From NCBI GenBank assembly GCA_964445255.1, contig CAYUKM010000152.1:1-6047 (forward strand): a DNA stretch of 6,047 bases, read 5' to 3'. Below, one piece after another: positions 1 through 5,306 of this stretch. Made by a program: the position numbers and the translations under genes. Source of the stretch: SHLQ01 sp964445255. Its GTDB lineage: Bacteria > Actinomycetota > Acidimicrobiia > Acidimicrobiales > SHLQ01. Under the pieces are notes generated by a model, which ran no database searches, was not told the origin of the DNA, and worked only from the letters and a program-made list of their open reading frames with translations. The stretch's first letter is position 1, and each line of letters opens with the position of its first letter.

Positions 1-2
1 CG

Positions 3-557
3 CCGGTCGTCGACTCCGACGCTGCACTCGCATCGTTGTTCGCACTCGATGGGGAGACGATCGTCGGCCCGAAACAGGTGGGGCTGACCGGTGGGGATCT
101 TGCGACGACCCTCGGGGCACGCTCAGGCGAATCGGAGTTACGGGGGTCGAAGCGAACCCTGCTGCCACTGGATCTCGCGTCGGTGCATGTCGATGATGAA
201 GTGTTCGTGATGGCCGCGACCGTTCTCGTCCGTTCGCCACTGTGGTGGGGGCCGGTCAGAGCCGTCATGAACGCCTCGCACTATGGTCCGTGGAACGCGT
301 CGCCAGCGGGTCATCCCAACGACGGACGTGTCGACGTGATCGAGGCCAATCTGGGCCTCGGCGACCGCTTTAAGGCCCGCAAGAGGCTTCCCGCAGGCAT
401 CCATGTGCCACACCCCGACATCTCGATCCGGCGGCTCAAGTCGGTGCAGTGGGACGTGACGAGTCGTGAAAAAGTATGGATCGATCGGATCCCGAAGCCG
501 GGGGTCCGTACCATCGCGGTGCAGGTCCACCCCGACGCGACCGTGGTGGCCATCTGA
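3..557 (+). CDS. Diacylglycerol/lipid kinase family protein, C-terminal part (5' end outside window)
   Basis: The frame is open from the left edge, so this is the last ~184 codons of a longer gene; the TTG at 36 is only an internal codon. The visible part matches by eye the C-terminal beta-rich domain of the YegS/DgkB-type lipid kinases, which use ATP to phosphorylate diacylglycerol or related lipids at the inner membrane face. Family-like stretches are an N-A-S-H-Y-G segment, then S-P-A-G followed by NDGRVDVI (the conserved Asp-Gly turn), then AGIHVPHPDISIRR, which resembles the family's G-x-H-x-x-x-P-x-V segment. The end (VWIDR, then a VQVHPDA strand) lies where the family usually has a DGE motif and a closing strand. 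Here the Gly-Glu is replaced by Arg-Ile, so the usual acidic residue seems to be missing. The N-terminal ATP-binding half cannot be seen, so the substrate is undetermined. The next gene begins 53 bp downstream on the same strand. Confidence 0.65.
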   Translation, partial: PVVDSDAALASLFALDGETIVGPKQVGLTGGDLATTLGARSGESELRGSKRTLLPLDLASVHVDDEVFVMAATVLVRSPLWWGPVRAVMNASHYGPWNASPAGHPNDGRVDVIEANLGLGDRFKARKRLPAGIHVPHPDISIRRLKSVQWDVTSREKVWIDRIPKPGVRTIAVQVHPDATVVAI

Positions 558-562
558 AATAT

Positions 563-590
563 TCGCCAGATCCGTCTGGGACGGCGATTT
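563..590 (+). terminator. Weak hairpin in the spacer after the lipid kinase gene
   Basis: Two competing short stems are visible. CCAGA (566-570) pairs with TCTGG (575-579) around a TCCG loop, or TCGCC (563-567) pairs with GGCGA (583-587). Only a TTT follows. It could be a weak or partial terminator, or simply chance structure in GC-rich DNA. Confidence 0.2.
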
Positions 591-596
591 CGAACC

Positions 597-602
597 TAAC
601 GT
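597..602 (+). promoter_or_regulatory. Possible -10 box (TAACGT) for the ThyX-like gene
   Basis: TAACGT fits the actinobacterial TANNNT -10 pattern. Its last T lies 9 bases before the GTG at 611, so transcription would begin about 2 bases before the start codon, giving a near-leaderless mRNA. No good -35 hexamer is seen. The box overlaps the octamer ACCTAACG (594-601) that recurs in the next two spacers. AAGG at 603-606 could instead be a closely spaced Shine-Dalgarno site. Confidence 0.3.
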
Positions 603-610
603 AAGGCCTC

Positions 611-2212
611 GTGACGCCCTACGACGCCGAAGAATTCACGTCGCAAGAAGCTGACGTCCTCCGTCGGTACTTCACGAACCTCGATTCGCCTGTCTTCGCG
701 CTCGTCAACCTTCCAGAGGTCGTCAAGGGCGCCTTGTTTGCCCGCTACTCGCGCTCGGCGAAGAGCCTTCGCCGACTTTTCCTCGACGAGTTTGTTGGTG
801 ACCTCGATATTGCTGGTGACGAAACGGTCGACGCCACCGTGGGGATGCGTCGTGCCGAGGAACTCTACGACCGCGTGTTCTTCCAGTACGGCGACGACAG
901 CGTCGCCCAGCTCGGCGGCGTGCACCTCGCCTGTGAGCAAGCGTCGAATGTTCTAACCAAGGTGCTCGAGTGGGGCCGACTGATGTCCTACCTCGAGCAA
1001 TCGACGCGCTACATCCGCTACGACGAGCGCTTGGGTGGTCGATACCGGTTCTTCCGGGACCCCGACGTATTGAACTCGGTGCACGGAACCCGATACGTCG
1101 GTGACATCGACCGGATGTTCGACACCTACAGTTCGCTGATTCCGGTGATGGAGCAGTTCTACAAGAACGCCGTCCCGAAGAAGACCACCGATGCCGACAT
1201 CGCCTACAAGATGGCCATTCGTGCCAAGGCATTGGATTCGATCCGCGGCCTTCTTCCGGCGGCGTCGCTGTCCAACGTTGGCATCTACGGAACCGGCCAG
1301 GCTTATGAGGCGCTGTTGCTGCGTATGCGCGCTAGCCAACTCCCCGAAACGCGCGCATATTCAGATCTGATGCTGCGGGAGCTTCGTAAGGTCATTCCGA
1401 GTTTCTTGAAGCGTGTCGACCTGCCCGATCGTGGCGAGGTCACATCGACGTACATGTCCGACAACCGCGACGCAGTCCAGGCGATCAGCGACAAGCTGTT
1501 GACACCTCAACCCCACGCTCAAGACTCCGAGGTCGACCTGGTCGACTTCGATCCGGATGCCGAGATCAAGCTGGTCACCGCCATGTTGTATCCGACGACC
1601 TCGCTTAGCGAGCGAGAGATCGTCGAGCAGGTGCGCGACATGACCGTGGACGAACGGCTCTCGGTCATGAAGGCCTACGTCGGTGATCGCACCAATCGAC
1701 GGCACCGTCCGGGTCGAGCACTCGAACGCATCGACTATCGCTTTGACATACTTGGCGATTACGGCGCGTTCCGAGACCTGCAACGTCACCGGATGCTCAC
1801 CATCGAATGGCAGCCGCTTTCTCCTCGCCATGGCTACGTGATGCCCGAGGCGATCGAACTCGTGCGCAAGCAGAAGCCATTCCAGGAAGTCATGGAGCGT
1901 TCTGCGAGCCTCTACGAAGCGATGATCAATGAGTTCCCCGCACAAGCGCCCTACGCCGTAGCCCTGGGTTACCGCATGCGCTACTCGATGCAGATGAACG
2001 CCCGCTCCGCCATGCACATTCTGGAACTCCGTTCGGCGCCTCAAGGTCACCCCACCTATCGATCGGTTGCACAGCAGATGCATACCCTCATCGCCGAACG
2101 TGCTGGTCACCGAGCGGTCGCAGAAATGATGCGTTTCGTCGACCATGCTCGCGAAGAGGACCTTGAGCGATTGCAAGCAGAGAACAAGGCGGCAGCGCGG
2201 GTACGGACCTAA
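611..2212 (+). CDS. Tandem ThyX-like protein (flavin-dependent thymidylate synthase family)
   Basis: This 533-residue protein starts at GTG and is about twice the length of ordinary ThyX (about 220-250 residues). ThyX makes dTMP from dUMP with FAD, NADPH and methylenetetrahydrofolate. Two ThyX-like units are visible. In unit 1 (about residues 25-265), the signature region WGRLMSYLEQSTRY (121-134) keeps the final Arg, E-x-S and R-Y but has lost the first Arg-His of RHR. In unit 2 (about 320-500), RHR is present (392-394) with Ser404 and Arg406, but the RHR-to-Ser spacing is nine residues instead of the classical seven. Unit 2 also keeps a distal N-x-R-x3-H-x4-R pattern (Asn463, Arg465, His469, Arg474), like the FAD/dUMP-binding segment of ThyX; the matching part of unit 1 (about 211-240) is degenerate. 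The N-terminal stretch LVNLPEVVKGALFARYSRS (31-49) resembles what I recall of the long ThyX-like subfamily. Whether it makes dTMP is uncertain; it may be a paralogue with a different reaction. The family call is firm, the activity is not. Confidence 0.8.
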   Translation: MTPYDAEEFTSQEADVLRRYFTNLDSPVFALVNLPEVVKGALFARYSRSAKSLRRLFLDEFVGDLDIAGDETVDATVGMRRAEELYDRVFFQYGDDSVAQLGGVHLACEQASNVLTKVLEWGRLMSYLEQSTRYIRYDERLGGRYRFFRDPDVLNSVHGTRYVGDIDRMFDTYSSLIPVMEQFYKNAVPKKTTDADIAYKMAIRAKALDSIRGLLPAASLSNVGIYGTGQAYEALLLRMRASQLPETRAYSDLMLRELRKVIPSFLKRVDLPDRGEVTSTYMSDNRDAVQAISDKLLTPQPHAQDSEVDLVDFDPDAEIKLVTAMLYPTTSLSEREIVEQVRDMTVDERLSVMKAYVGDRTNRRHRPGRALERIDYRFDILGDYGAFRDLQRHRMLTIEWQPLSPRHGYVMPEAIELVRKQKPFQEVMERSASLYEAMINEFPAQAPYAVALGYRMRYSMQMNARSAMHILELRSAPQGHPTYRSVAQQMHTLIAERAGHRAVAEMMRFVDHAREEDLERLQAENKAAARVRT

Positions 2213-2243
2213 CGGGGCCTAAATGAAGAATTTCCCAGAATGG

Positions 2244-2272
2244 TCGACGTTGTGTGCTGGGATGCCTATATT
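2244..2272 (+). promoter_or_regulatory. Candidate sigma-70-type promoter for the acidic zinc-ribbon gene
   Basis: A -35-like TCGACG (2244-2249; four of six matches to TTGACA) and a -10-like TATATT (2267-2272; five of six to TATAAT) are separated by exactly 17 bases. The predicted start is near 2279, leaving a leader of about 19 bases that carries the ribosome-binding site. This is the best-formed promoter in the window. Confidence 0.5.
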
Positions 2273-2284
2273 CGCCTCTGTCCG

Positions 2285-2290
2285 AAGGTG
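2285..2290 (+). promoter_or_regulatory. Shine-Dalgarno site AAGGTG
   Basis: AAGGTG lies 7 bases before the ATG at 2298 and selects that start. The ATG at 2293 reads ATG-AGA-TGA and stops at once. An in-frame ATG at 2304 is a less well spaced alternative. Confidence 0.55.
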
Positions 2291-2297
2291 ATATGAG

Positions 2298-2768
2298 ATG
2301 ACGATGTCTAGCGAAGAGCCAGAAGAAGAAATACTTGACGACGAGCCCGAAGAGGGCCTCGACGATGACGAGCTTGAGCTTGATGAAGACGAGCTCGATG
2401 ATGATGATCTCGACGATGACCTCAGCCTCGGCGATGATGATGACGACGCGCTCCTAGATGAAGACGAAGACGAGGACGAGGACGAAGACGGTCCCGCTCC
2501 AGCTCCGAAGGCCGGCGACGACGAGGATGATGACGACGAGGTTGAGGCAGATCTTGACGCCATCTTGAAGGATCGACTCGATTCAGGTGACGACGAGGAC
2601 GACGACGAGGACGAAGACGGCGCCCCGGGTTCGAAGAAGAAAGCGGCGGCTACTAGCGACCTCCAAGCCAAGACCGAAGACGAGCAGACGTGCGAGTCGT
2701 GCTGGCTGATCAAGCCGCTGGTGCAGTTTCCTGCCGGTGGCGACCCGATTTGCATCGACTGCGCCTGA
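2298..2768 (+). CDS. Hyperacidic protein with C-terminal DUF4193-like four-cysteine zinc ribbon
   Basis: The protein has 156 residues, of which roughly 70 are Asp or Glu. Residues 6-110 are almost continuous acidic low-complexity sequence, probably disordered, encoded by GAC/GAT/GAA/GAG runs. One less acidic island, DLDAILKDRL (about 85-94), could form a short helix. A small KKK patch follows (about 113-115). The C-terminus is TCESCWLIKPLVQF...ICIDCA, with Cys132-x2-Cys135 and Cys152-x2-Cys155, a classic metal-binding knuckle pair. Its form (T-C-x-S-C-x-L ... I-C-x-D-C-A at the extreme end) matches the C-terminus of the actinobacterial DUF4193 proteins as I recall them; these are normally about 100 residues and far less acidic. 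The function of that family is not established to my knowledge. The acidic tract could mimic nucleic acid or bind basic proteins, but that is inference. It has its own likely promoter and sits between the ThyX-like gene and a leaderless operon. Confidence 0.75.
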   Translation: MTMSSEEPEEEILDDEPEEGLDDDELELDEDELDDDDLDDDLSLGDDDDDALLDEDEDEDEDEDGPAPAPKAGDDEDDDDEVEADLDAILKDRLDSGDDEDDDEDEDGAPGSKKKAAATSDLQAKTEDEQTCESCWLIKPLVQFPAGGDPICIDCA

Positions 2769-2794
2769 CCTAACGCGCGCGGACTCGGTACTAT
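2765..2794 (+). promoter_or_regulatory. Candidate promoter giving a leaderless mRNA
   Basis: TACTAT (2789-2794) fits the -10 pattern and CTGACC (2765-2770), overlapping the stop codon of the acidic gene, is a partial -35 at 18-base spacing. The last T of the -10 is exactly 7 bases before the A of the ATG at 2801, so the predicted transcription start is the start codon itself. No Shine-Dalgarno sequence is seen in 2780-2800, which supports leaderless translation. Confidence 0.5.
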
Positions 2795-2800
2795 CGAGCT

Positions 2801-3283
2801 ATGGCTGACAAAGACACGCCGTCAAACGAAGCGCTCATCGACCTGTTGGTATATGCCCCCGTGGGCATTGCCCTGGAAGCGCTCGACAACTTGCCTAAGT
2901 ATGTCGAACGAGGAAAGTCCCAAGTGACCCTCGGCCGATTCGTGGCGAAGACGGTTGCCAAAAAGGGTTCGAGCATGGCCGAGAGCGCCGGTGAGCGCCT
3001 GCTGAACGACATGGGTCAGGTGATCGTCGACATTTTCGGTATCGATCTGACCCCTGATGATCAACCCCCGCCGCCTAAGAAAGCGACAGTGAAGGCAACG
3101 ATCGTCGCCGCCGACGAGGATCTGCCTATTGCGGAGTATGACAGTCAGGCCGCCGCGCAGATCGTGAAGATGCTGGCCCAACTTACCCCCGAAGAACGTG
3201 AGCAGATCGCGACCTATGAGGCAGCAGGACGTGGCCGGGTCACGATCCTGCGAAAGGTTGAGCAACTGCGAAAGGCTTCGTGA
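2801..3283 (+). CDS. Conserved hypothetical protein, two helical modules joined by a proline-rich linker
   Basis: I do not recognise a named function. The 160-residue protein has an N-terminal, partly amphipathic helical region (about 9-80) with LLVYAPVGIALEALDNLPK (15-33) and a second helix near 59-80. A Pro/Lys linker (DDQPPPPKKATVK, 86-98) follows, then a C-terminal module (about 110-156) of the form PIAEYDS...AAQIVKMLAQLTPEE...YEAAGRGRVTILRKVEQL. That C-terminal pattern (Y-D-x, a helix, L-x-x-L-x-x-E-E, Y-E-x3-R-x-R-x-x-I-L) resembles a small module I recall at the ends of several actinobacterial proteins, including lipid-droplet-associated ones. There is no signal peptide and no convincing membrane segment, though residues 12-27 are hydrophobic enough for membrane-surface association. 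The start is supported by a -10 box placed for leaderless transcription. The next gene starts inside its stop codon, so the two are co-translated. Confidence 0.7.
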   Translation: MADKDTPSNEALIDLLVYAPVGIALEALDNLPKYVERGKSQVTLGRFVAKTVAKKGSSMAESAGERLLNDMGQVIVDIFGIDLTPDDQPPPPKKATVKATIVAADEDLPIAEYDSQAAAQIVKMLAQLTPEEREQIATYEAAGRGRVTILRKVEQLRKAS

Positions 3284-3762
3284 GCACGAACCTCGCAATC
3301 ACGATCCGCCCGGCGAGCAGTGACGACCTCGCGTTTGTTGTCGCCGCGCATCAACGGGCACACAACGCCCAACAAGACGCCCGGGGTGGGCGACTGGACA
3401 CGTTGCTTCACGGCCACGTCGACGTCGGGGTATCGCACTGGGAGACCTATCTGGGAGCGCCTGATGATCGTCTGCTGCTCATTGGTGAGCTCGACGGGGT
3501 CGCGGTGGGATACAGCGCTATCGAGCGCACGGCGCTCGGCGACGGAACGGTCATTGCGTCGATTGCCAGCTTGTGGGTCCATGAGGATGCCCGGGGTGTG
3601 GGCGTCGGCGCAGCGCTGATGGCTGCGATCGAAGCTCACGCGAGTAGCTGGGGAGCGGACGGTTTGGACTCGCGAGCGCTACCAGGAGATCGGGTCTCGA
3701 AGAACTTCTTCGAGAGCTTCGGACTCGTGGCGCGAGCAATCCACGTCCACCGCCCCCTGTAG
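3280..3762 (+). CDS. GNAT-family N-acetyltransferase
   Basis: This 160-residue protein has the standard single-domain GNAT length. It begins ITIRPASSDDLAFV (7-20), the usual first strand and helix. A strand-turn-strand segment follows (LLLIGELDGVAVGYSAIE, 65-82). Motif A is ASLWVHEDARGVGVGAALM (96-114), where R105-G-V-G-V-G110 is the pyrophosphate loop that binds acetyl-CoA. Motif B-like KNFFESFGLV is at 141-150 and the last strand runs to the C-terminus. The enzyme transfers acetyl from acetyl-CoA to an amine; the substrate cannot be read from sequence. It starts at a GTG overlapping the upstream TGA (GTGA, 3280-3283), so translation is very likely coupled to the preceding gene. The segment at 28-62, between the first helix and the central sheet, is His/Gln/Asp-rich and probably shapes the acceptor pocket. 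Confidence 0.85.
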   Translation: MSTNLAITIRPASSDDLAFVVAAHQRAHNAQQDARGGRLDTLLHGHVDVGVSHWETYLGAPDDRLLLIGELDGVAVGYSAIERTALGDGTVIASIASLWVHEDARGVGVGAALMAAIEAHASSWGADGLDSRALPGDRVSKNFFESFGLVARAIHVHRPL

Positions 3763-3789
3763 CTCGCTACAACTACTCAGGTGGGGGCG
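3751..3789. terminator. Possible bidirectional terminator between convergent genes
   Basis: An inner stem TGTAG (3758-3762) / CTACA (3767-3771) closes a CTCG tetraloop, and an outer stem CGCCCCC (3751-3757) pairs with GGGGGCG (3783-3789), leaving an 11-base bulge on the 3' side. The structure spans the stop codons of both convergent genes, which are 10 bp apart. It has no U-tract on either strand, so Rho-independent function is uncertain. Confidence 0.4.
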
Positions 3790-5293
3790 TTGTCGCTTCT
3801 TCTGTTGGCGCTTCAACCGGTGGCGCGGCTGCATCTTCTGCAGGAGGCGCCGCTGGGGCAGGCGCTGGAGGCGCTGGAGGCGGTGGCGGCTTTGGGGCTG
3901 CCGGAGCCGCAGCTGGAGGGTTGACCATGGCAGCGATCTGGGGAACACGCTTAGCAAGCCGCTTCGCGGTGGAGCGCAGCTCATCGGTGACGGTGTTGGG
4001 CAACCCGACGGGGGTCACTTGCTGGCGGACCGGTGAGTAGGCCACCGCGTCGAGAACCGTTCCCCAACGATCTGGGGCGGTATCTGCCGTCATAGACGCT
4101 GAGGCGGCCTCTGCGAGGCGTTTAGCGATGTCTGGGGGTAGAGGCGCTCCTGCTTTGGGCGGGCGCGAGGATTGCCGGAGAGCGCGTACAGTGCGTCCCT
4201 CCTGCAACAACGAAGCGAGTTCAGCTAGCCACTTACCGTGTTCAGCCTCGACTCGGGCCTGCAACCCGGTCTTGAGTTCCTCGGCAAGGGCTCGAGACTC
4301 GTCATCTTTGGCCCCGTTCTCGGCAGCTACGACGACCTTACGCAGGTCTCGTAGGTCGACCTCGTTGATACCAGCTATCGCGGCCTCGGCGTTGTCGCGC
4401 CATTCTGCGCTGCGCAAGCGGGGGAGGAGGTTCTCGCCAACCGCTTCGAGAACCTTGGGTGGAATCTCCAACTGGTCGTTGGCCTTCGCTTCCGCGTTTT
4501 GTTCTTCGATCTCCTTGCGCAGACCAGCAATCCCGTCACGCAAGACGATTCGAGCGAGCGGCTGCTTCTCTTCAGGAAGCCCGCGAACGGCCGCATCCCG
4601 GTGCGTGCGCCGCGCTCGCAGTCGCTTTGCCTTTGGACGCGCGGGGCCCCGTGATCGATCTCGACGCGGCCGATCATTGCGAGACCGATCGTTCCGGCTT
4701 CGGTCACCGCGTCCTCGGCCATCGCCGCGACCCCGGCCGTCGTTTCGACCTCGGCCGTCGTTTCGACCTCGGCCACGACTATCACCTTCGCCACGACCAC
4801 GGCCGTCGTTTCGNNNNNNNNNNNNNNNNNNNNNNNNNNNNNNNNNNNNNNNNNNNNNNNNNNNNNNNNNNNNNNNNNNNNNNNNNNNNNNNNNNNNNNN
4901 NNNNNNNNNNNNNCGGCCATCGTTTCGGCCTCGGCCATCGCCACGACCTCGGCCGCGTCCTCGACCGTCACCGTCACGGTCTCGACGTCCTCGGCCGCCC
5001 CGTCCACGCTTCTCCACGAGTTGAGTCGTGACGCCGCCTTCATTCCTGCCAGGGTCGATCAAGTCGAGCGTTTCGGCTCGGGCCTTCTTGGTCTTGGGTG
5101 GGAGCACGGATGTGATGAATACCCCATCCACTGCAAACTCAGCGTCTACGCGCACGATGTCGCCGACTCCGGCGCCTTCGTAAAGCAGCGACCCGTCAAG
5201 TTCACCCTTGGGTTGCTTTGCGCCCGCAGCTCGCCAGGTGTAGCTGCCGTCGTCACGTTTGCTTGTTAATTCCACTTCGAGGCGTCTCGACAT
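3773..5293 (-). CDS. RG-repeat protein, putative RNA-binding, interrupted by an assembly gap
   Basis: The reading frame starts at ATG 5293 and ends at TAG (3775-3773), 506 codons as written including 34 affected by the N run. From the N-terminus: residues 1-77 form a compact domain (RRLEVELTSKRDDGSYTW, RAAGAKQPKGELDG, then VGDIVRVDAEFAVDGVFITSVLPP), possibly a small beta-barrel. Residues about 95-215 are dominated by Arg-Gly, Asp-Gly and Arg-Asn-Asp-Gly repeats that turn into Asn-Asp-Arg-Ser-Arg. Residues 216-235 are very basic. Residues about 236-455 are a helical, charged domain with GRTVRALRQSSRPPKAG (366-382) and AVAYSPVRQQVTP (416-428). The last ~48 residues are a Pro/Ala/Glu tail. I recall similar architecture in Acidimicrobiia-type proteins but know no established function. 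RGG-like tracts usually bind RNA, so an RNA-related role is inferred. Both flanks of the gap are RG repeat in the same frame; the true repeat number is unknown. The gene converges on the GNAT gene and diverges from the S4-domain gene. Confidence 0.75.
   Translation of the reverse strand: MSRRLEVELTSKRDDGSYTWRAAGAKQPKGELDGSLLYEGAGVGDIVRVDAEFAVDGVFITSVLPPKTKKARAETLDLIDPGRNEGGVTTQLVEKRGRGGRGRRDRDGDGRGRGRGRGDGRGRNDGXXXXXXXXXXXXXXXXXXXXXXXXXXXXXXXXXXRNDGRGRGEGDSRGRGRNDGRGRNDGRGRGDGRGRGDRSRNDRSRNDRPRRDRSRGPARPKAKRLRARRTHRDAAVRGLPEEKQPLARIVLRDGIAGLRKEIEEQNAEAKANDQLEIPPKVLEAVGENLLPRLRSAEWRDNAEAAIAGINEVDLRDLRKVVVAAENGAKDDESRALAEELKTGLQARVEAEHGKWLAELASLLQEGRTVRALRQSSRPPKAGAPLPPDIAKRLAEAASASMTADTAPDRWGTVLDAVAYSPVRQQVTPVGLPNTVTDELRSTAKRLAKRVPQIAAMVNPPAAAPAAPKPPPPPAPPAPAPAAPPAEDAAAPPVEAPTEEATTPPPE
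4690..4995 (-). repeat. Degenerate tandem repeats encoding RG/RND-G motifs
   Basis: A family of short repeats built on plus-strand CGGCC(G/A)TCGTTTCGACCT, in which multiples of six and nine bases keep the frame. The clearest copies are two exact 18-bp tandem units at 4734-4751 and 4752-4769. Related copies with changes lie at 4796-4813 and, across the gap, from 4914. On the coding (minus) strand the units read Arg-Gly-Arg-Asn-Asp-Gly. Such arrays expand and contract by slippage or recombination and explain why the assembly breaks here. Confidence 0.8.
4814..4913. other. Assembly gap of exactly 100 N
   Basis: A run of exactly 100 N falls inside the repeat tract. A round 100 is a common scaffolder placeholder, so the real length is unknown. 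The codons at both edges are consistent with Arg in the RG-repeat frame, suggesting the gene is intact across it. Confidence 0.95.
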
Positions 5294-5300
5294 GCAACGT

Positions 5301-5306
5301 AAGGTA
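5301..5306 (-). promoter_or_regulatory. Possible -10 box (TACCTT) for the RG-repeat gene
   Basis: On the minus strand TACCTT is followed by seven bases (ACGTTGC) and then the ATG at 5293. This places the predicted transcription start within a base of the start codon, so the mRNA would be leaderless or nearly so. No Shine-Dalgarno sequence and no clear -35 box are seen upstream. Confidence 0.4.

Noticed and set aside
1361..2176. Minus-strand open frame of 271 codons opposite the ThyX-like gene.
   Set aside because: It is a shadow frame on the antisense of a gene with clear family motifs. Its His/Leu/Val-rich translation has no domain features.
2219..2755. Minus-strand poly-Ser open frame opposite the acidic gene.
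   Set aside because: Poly-Ser is what GAC/GAT/GAG repeats give when read backward. The plus strand ends in a proper four-cysteine ribbon and has a promoter and a ribosome-binding site.
4690..4995. Repeat array considered as a CRISPR locus.
   Set aside because: The units are contiguous or degenerate with no unique spacers of regular length, they keep a protein reading frame, and no cas gene is present.
4128..5024. Plus-strand open frames opposite the RG-repeat gene, Arg/Ser/Pro- or His-rich.
   Set aside because: They are the reverse reading of the repeat tract. The minus-strand frame alone has globular domains on both sides of the repeats, a plausible start and a plausible stop.
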